A program made the position numbers and the translations under genes. Positions 12,539 to 13,581 of a stretch of DNA of 13,581 nucleotides are shown here, in pieces. Under the pieces are notes generated by a model. The model ran no database searches. It worked only from the letters and a program-made list of their open reading frames with translations, and had not been told where the DNA came from. The stretch is from JAADHY01 sp964428935. Lineage in GTDB: Bacteria; Planctomycetota; Planctomycetia; Planctomycetales; Planctomycetaceae. The stretch lies in contig CAYSAG010000129.1 in the NCBI GenBank assembly GCA_964428935.1, positions 1 to 13,581 of the forward strand. Reading direction: 5' to 3'. How positions within the stretch are numbered: position 1 is the stretch's first letter; every line of letters begins with the position of its first letter.

Positions 12539-13581
12539 CTATTGCTTTGCTGCTCCAGCCGGCTGCGGCGACTGCGGTGGCTCTCCAGTCGACCTGCCGG
12601 TGGCCGGTTGTGACTGCGAGCTAGTCGGCTGTGTCGAAGACGACGCGTCTGACGCCGCGTTGGTGCCTGCACCGGCACCGTTGGGCCCGGCCGTAGTCGC
12701 GTCGTCTGGGCTGGCAGCCTCTTGCGTGTCCGACTCGGCGGGTGCTGCGCCGGAGGTCGATTGGGCGTCGGTCGATTCAGCGTCCGACGAAGTCGATGTC
12801 GCCTCAGTTGGTGACGGCTGGCTTTCGGCCGCACTCACCTCGCCGGGCGAAACCGCCTCCTCTTCCCCCTCCTCTTCCGTAGCCGCTTCCGTCGCACCAG
12901 GCGGCTTGTAGATCGTCATGACACCGACAATCGACACGACGGCCAAATTGGGGTCAGTGAGTGCGGCTGCGGCAATGGCGTGCAGCCGCTGCAAGGCTCT
13001 CGCTGCGTCTTCCAAGTTCGTGCTTTGACCACCCCCCGTGCCGCTGGAACCCGTGGCCTGGCCGGGCAACGGGCCTTGCGGGACCGACGCCGGCAACGTT
13101 TGCCCCGCCCGTCCCGCCGTCGCCGTCGGCAGGTCGGGGTTCAATTGCCGCTGGTGAATTCGGACGATTCGCACTGGAAAGACACAATGCGACAGCTCGG
13201 CCCAAAGGTCCGGCAGCTTGCGGTGGTCCATGACCACGGTCATGGCGAAGCCGCGGGTCACGTAAGGCAAGTCTTCCGACTCATCAATGTACCGGTCAGA
13301 CGGCGTCTTCGGAGGATCAAACTCCTGTCCCAAAATGCCCATGACGCCGCCCATCAAGCCCGCAATGTTCGGCAGCCGAGCGTTCAAAGAAGGCGAAGTT
13401 CGTGTCGCACTGGCCGAGTACGCAGCTCCGCGCCGCGTCCCCAGCGCCGCAAACGGGCTGACGGCCGTCGTTGCACCGTAGACGGGGCTGCTGAATTCTT
13501 CGTCCTCTTCACCGAACGACTCGCCGTACATTTCCTCGTCCGCCTCTTCGCCAGCGTAGCCGTAGCCGAACCCGCCCCCGC
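12539..13581 (-). CDS. 5'-truncated protein with Glu/Tyr/Gly tract and low-complexity acidic C-terminus, function unknown
   Basis: The reading frame is open through the right edge of the window, so at least 347 residues are visible and the true start is missing. The ATG at 13531 is probably internal, because the codons before it continue the same Gly/Tyr/Glu-rich style (FGYGYAGEEADEE). Then come a Ser/Ala/Gly linker and a folded segment with YVTRGFAMTVVMDHRKLPDL and LSHCVFPVRIVRIHQRQL. A Gly/Ser/Pro-rich loop follows, then a helix and a final strand, NLAVVSIVGVMTIYKPPG. The last roughly 110 residues are Ser/Thr/Ala/Glu/Pro-rich and probably disordered. The strand pattern with 'FPVRIVRI' and 'VGVMTIYKPP' resembles planctomycete proteins in pilus-assembly-like operons (PilO/Amuc_1100 type) as I recall them; this is a low-confidence inference. 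It probably forms an operon with the gene ending at 10107. Confidence 0.7.
   Translation of the reverse strand, partial: GGGFGYGYAGEEADEEMYGESFGEEDEEFSSPVYGATTAVSPFAALGTRRGAAYSASATRTSPSLNARLPNIAGLMGGVMGILGQEFDPPKTPSDRYIDESEDLPYVTRGFAMTVVMDHRKLPDLWAELSHCVFPVRIVRIHQRQLNPDLPTATAGRAGQTLPASVPQGPLPGQATGSSGTGGGQSTNLEDAARALQRLHAIAAAALTDPNLAVVSIVGVMTIYKPPGATEAATEEEGEEEAVSPGEVSAAESQPSPTEATSTSSDAESTDAQSTSGAAPAESDTQEAASPDDATTAGPNGAGAGTNAASDASSSTQPTSSQSQPATGRSTGEPPQSPQPAGAAKQ

Noticed and set aside
61..13581. tRNA, rRNA, CRISPR array, insertion sequence or attachment site
   Set aside because: Looked for on both strands by eye. No tRNA-like T-loop signatures, regular spaced repeats, transposase motifs or terminal inverted repeats were seen.

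Overview
This window looks like one end of a metagenomic contig from a GC-rich, Gram-negative-type bacterium, most likely a Planctomycetota member. The case rests on a secreted DUF1080 (PF06439) protein, a secreted FAD-dependent oxidoreductase flanked by beta-sandwich binding-like domains, an SPFH protein carrying a GYF_2 domain, and two large acidic proteins of a style I associate with planctomycetes. No 16S or other phylogenetic marker is present, so the lineage is inference. The first 60 bases are not genomic: they are an untrimmed Illumina P7/TruSeq adapter with a readable i7 index, which gives the first gene a false upstream extension.

Layout. Six genes lie on the + strand. First is a secreted LamG-like/DUF1080 protein (355-1704). 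Next come an SPFH-GYF protein (1792-2904) and a double zinc-ribbon, single-TM protein (3129-4310) that resemble the YdjI/YdjG pair of Bacillus membrane-stress modules. hemW (4307-5638) overlaps the zinc-ribbon gene by ATGA. Then comes a secreted FAD_oxidored protein (5905-8187), and 37 nt later a PceC/NosR-like membrane flavoprotein with two covalent-FMN domains and two CX3CP motifs (8225-9973). Two genes lie on the - strand and converge on these: a 5'-truncated gene (12539-13581) followed by a large single-TM protein with acidic tracts (10107-12455).

How they may work together. The SPFH protein ends in a GYF-type domain plus ten prolines, and its zinc-ribbon neighbour begins with nine prolines. 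This suggests a physically coupled membrane-maintenance pair. The FAD oxidoreductase and the double-FMN membrane protein form a plausible extracytoplasmic redox unit, passing electrons between a periplasmic flavoenzyme and the membrane. The DUF1080 protein could belong to a sugar-oxidation/3-keto-glycoside scheme with it, but that is only a hypothesis. The two - strand proteins share unusual Glu/Tyr/Gly-rich tracts and probably act together at the envelope.

GC-rich stem-loops without a U-tract follow almost every gene end. No tRNA, rRNA, CRISPR array or insertion sequence was seen.
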